Shown here: one piece after another, positions 4,937 through 6,545 of the stretch
Position numbering within the stretch: the first letter of the stretch is position 1
How the letters are laid out: the number at the start of each line of letters is the position of its first letter
Assembly: GCA_947306025.1 (NCBI GenBank)
Contig: CAMZFJ010000106.1
Span: 1 to 6,545, forward strand
Direction: 5' to 3'
DNA length: 6,545 nt
From: an uncultured Fibrobacter sp.
GTDB lineage: Bacteria; Fibrobacterota; Fibrobacteria; Fibrobacterales; Fibrobacteraceae
Notes under the pieces: generated by a model
Told to the model about the DNA's origin: nothing
Database searches by the model: none
Seen by the model: the letters and a program-made list of their open reading frames with translations, nothing else
Position numbers and translations under genes: made by a program

Positions 4937-6545
4937 ATGAAAAAAATCATGGCGTTGGCTTTTGCCTTGTTCTTTGCGGTAGCAAATGCCGCTGAAACGT
5001 ATGAGGCTTCGGAAAAAATCACGCAACAGGTTCTGTCAGGGGAACTTTCCCAGACCGTGTATGCTGGCGATGAAATTAAGCCGATTACGATTCTATATGA
5101 AAATACTGGCCTTGCCGAAAATGTTGTTCCAGAATATTCATCGACGAATTTTTTGGAAAATTTTGGATTGTCGAAAAGGTGGGTGGGCTCTAGATGTGAA
5201 ATTGCGGGAGAGATGAGAGATGATATTCCCGCTGGTACGTACAATGCATTTATCGTCGTCCAAGACAATGAAGGCAAGTTCGCTAAGACTGAGTTCGAGT
5301 TCACTGTGCTGGAAAAAGAAGAAACGTTGTCTTTAAAATGGAATAAAAGTAGCGGTGACGTGAATCAGGAAGTCACTGCGGGTAAGTCTATTACACCTAT
5401 CGTTTTCGATTACGAGGGAATAACAAGTTATAGCGTGAGTGGACTCCCGTCTGGACTTGTAAAGAATATTGATGAAAAAAAACATAAAATCATGATTGTC
5501 GGCTCTGTAAATAGCGATGTAATGTCTGGTGATTATGAATACAAAGTCACTGTTAAGAACGACCAAGGCGATGAAAAGAGCATGTCGGGAACGATTGTTG
5601 TGAAAAGTGGCAAGGCTCGCACATCAATAAAACTTGTTAGTGAAAAAGCAAGACAGGAAGTCCTGGCGGGCAATGAGATTGAGCCTGTCGTGTTCGAGTT
5701 TGCAAATGTTCATGTCGATGAAAGTTTATCTTCATTTAAGTTCGAAGGATCGTTAAAAGGATCGTTTGCGTATAGTGTAGAAGGAAATAAGCTCACGTGC
5801 AGTGGAACTGTCGATGAGAATTTGAAGGGTGGATTATACACGATAAGAATTATTGCAATTGGTGAAAATAACAATGATACCGCTTTTGCAAACGTTGATG
5901 TGATTCATAAGTCTGTAGAGACGAAGGTATATGTCATTGAAAATGAAACGCAGTCGCTGACTGCCGGCGATTCTATCAAGCCGATTGTTTTCAAGGTAGA
6001 ACATGGCTCTAATTGTGAGCTTGCGAATTTCCCGGGTGGTTACGGGCTTAAAAAAGATGGTAATACGGTGACTATTACAGGGCTGGTTGAAGAAAATGCT
6101 AAGGGCCCGTATGAAGTTGTGCTTACAGTCACTGGTGCCGACAACAATGCGAGTGCAAAGGCGACGATTAATGTAGCAGCTGGGGTTATGTCGTTCGATG
6201 TTATTGAAGGTAGCGATAATCAAACGGTTGTTGCTGGCCAAGAGATTGTTCCGATAGTTTATCAGTACAACCATGTGCAAAACATTGATGGTAAGGGTAT
6301 CCCCAAAAATTTGAAGGTGGAACAAGATAAAGAAAAGAAGCAAGTTAAGATTTATGGTGCTGTGGATTCTAAATCGGCAACCCATGAATATACTTATTCG
6401 TTTGAATTGACGGATTATTATGGAGAAACAAAGACTGTAACGGGCAAGATTAATGTCGTTGCTTCTATTGACGATATTTCGTCTTCGTCGAGTTCGGCAA
6501 CGTGTAGTAGCTCTGCCGTGCAGTCCAGCTCTAGCGTTGTAGCAT
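4937..6545 (+). CDS. Partial secreted protein with five Ig-like repeats and Ser-rich linker (3' end outside window)
   Basis: The frame is open from the ATG at 4937 to the right edge (536 full codons, no stop), so the protein continues outside. Residues 1-18 (MKKIMALAFALFFAVANA) are a signal peptide with an A-N-A cleavage site before A19. Five repeats follow, each beginning with a Q-x-(V/L)-x-A-G-x-x-I-x-P-(I/V) signature: residues 39 (QTVYAGDEIKPI), 144 (QEVTAGKSITPI), 240 (QEVLAGNEIEPV), 339 (QSLTAGDSIKPI) and 429 (QTVVAGQEIVPI). Each ends in a beta-strand such as FTVLE, TIVVK or INVVA. The pattern, with SGLPSGL in repeat 2 and a G-x-Y-x-x-x-(V/I) strand late in most, is like He_PIG/putative Ig folds of bacterial surface proteins. 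From residue 515 a Ser-rich linker begins (SSSSSSATCSSS), typical of Fibrobacter secreted proteins, where it joins such domains to a catalytic, binding or sorting part. I infer an exported surface or extracellular protein; its function lies in the missing C-terminal part. Confidence 0.9.
   Translation, partial: MKKIMALAFALFFAVANAAETYEASEKITQQVLSGELSQTVYAGDEIKPITILYENTGLAENVVPEYSSTNFLENFGLSKRWVGSRCEIAGEMRDDIPAGTYNAFIVVQDNEGKFAKTEFEFTVLEKEETLSLKWNKSSGDVNQEVTAGKSITPIVFDYEGITSYSVSGLPSGLVKNIDEKKHKIMIVGSVNSDVMSGDYEYKVTVKNDQGDEKSMSGTIVVKSGKARTSIKLVSEKARQEVLAGNEIEPVVFEFANVHVDESLSSFKFEGSLKGSFAYSVEGNKLTCSGTVDENLKGGLYTIRIIAIGENNNDTAFANVDVIHKSVETKVYVIENETQSLTAGDSIKPIVFKVEHGSNCELANFPGGYGLKKDGNTVTITGLVEENAKGPYEVVLTVTGADNNASAKATINVAAGVMSFDVIEGSDNQTVVAGQEIVPIVYQYNHVQNIDGKGIPKNLKVEQDKEKKQVKIYGAVDSKSATHEYTYSFELTDYYGETKTVTGKINVVASIDDISSSSSSATCSSSAVQSSSSVVA
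5051..6463 (+). repeat. Five tandem Ig-like protein repeats (about 90-105 residues each)
   Basis: Repeat starts are at bases 5051, 5366, 5654, 5951 and 6221, giving periods of 105, 96, 99 and 90 residues. The opening strand Q.V.AG..I.PI is best kept; the middle differs strongly between copies, and only repeat 2 keeps a clear GLP.GL turn. The copies are not alike at DNA level beyond short runs, so this is an old duplication rather than a recent expansion. Confidence 0.8.

Noticed and set aside
5834..6385. Minus-strand open frame of 183 codons
   Set aside because: It lies wholly opposite the Ig-repeat coding region, which has a signal peptide, strong ribosome binding site and protein repeats on the plus strand.

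Overview
The window looks like a piece of a Fibrobacter-type chromosome (phylum Fibrobacterota, or a close relative in the Fibrobacter-Chlorobi-Bacteroidota group). The grounds are a very long secreted GLUG-repeat protein with a C-terminal tail like the type IX secretion sorting domain, a second secreted repeat protein that runs into a poly-serine linker (a hallmark of Fibrobacter extracellular proteins), TATATTT(G)-like elements before two genes, and mid-range GC content. This is inference from protein style; no marker gene is present.

Layout, all genes on the + strand: (1) 1-2769 is the 3' part of a giant extracellular protein whose start lies to the left of the window; it holds two consecutive GLUG-repeat modules, each closed by a W...G..PVL segment, then a short linker and a sorting-like tail. 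(2) 2770-3126 is a 357-base intergenic region. Its first 182 bases form a degenerate but register-perfect array of 26 heptamers, with an inverted repeat and a GCCC-GAA-GGGC hairpin. A weak terminator-like hairpin, a TATATTTA promoter candidate and a GC-rich leader follow. (3) 3127-4836 encodes a complete Na+/phosphate cotransporter-family protein with a C-terminal PhoU-like domain. An 8-bp-stem intrinsic terminator follows it. (4) 4937 to the right edge is the 5' part of a secreted protein with a signal peptide, five Ig-like repeats of about 90-105 residues and the start of a Ser-rich linker. It has no stop in the window.

The three genes do not look like one operon: the transporter has its own promoter candidate and terminator, and the third gene its own promoter candidate and a strong ribosome binding site. 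The two outer genes encode surface or secreted proteins; the transporter is an inner-membrane housekeeping-type gene between them. No mobile element, CRISPR array, tRNA or rRNA was seen. The least ordinary items are the heptameric tract, the perfect palindrome that buries the transporter's Shine-Dalgarno and start codon, and the two repeat-built surface proteins. I do not see convincing evidence of a new multi-gene system.
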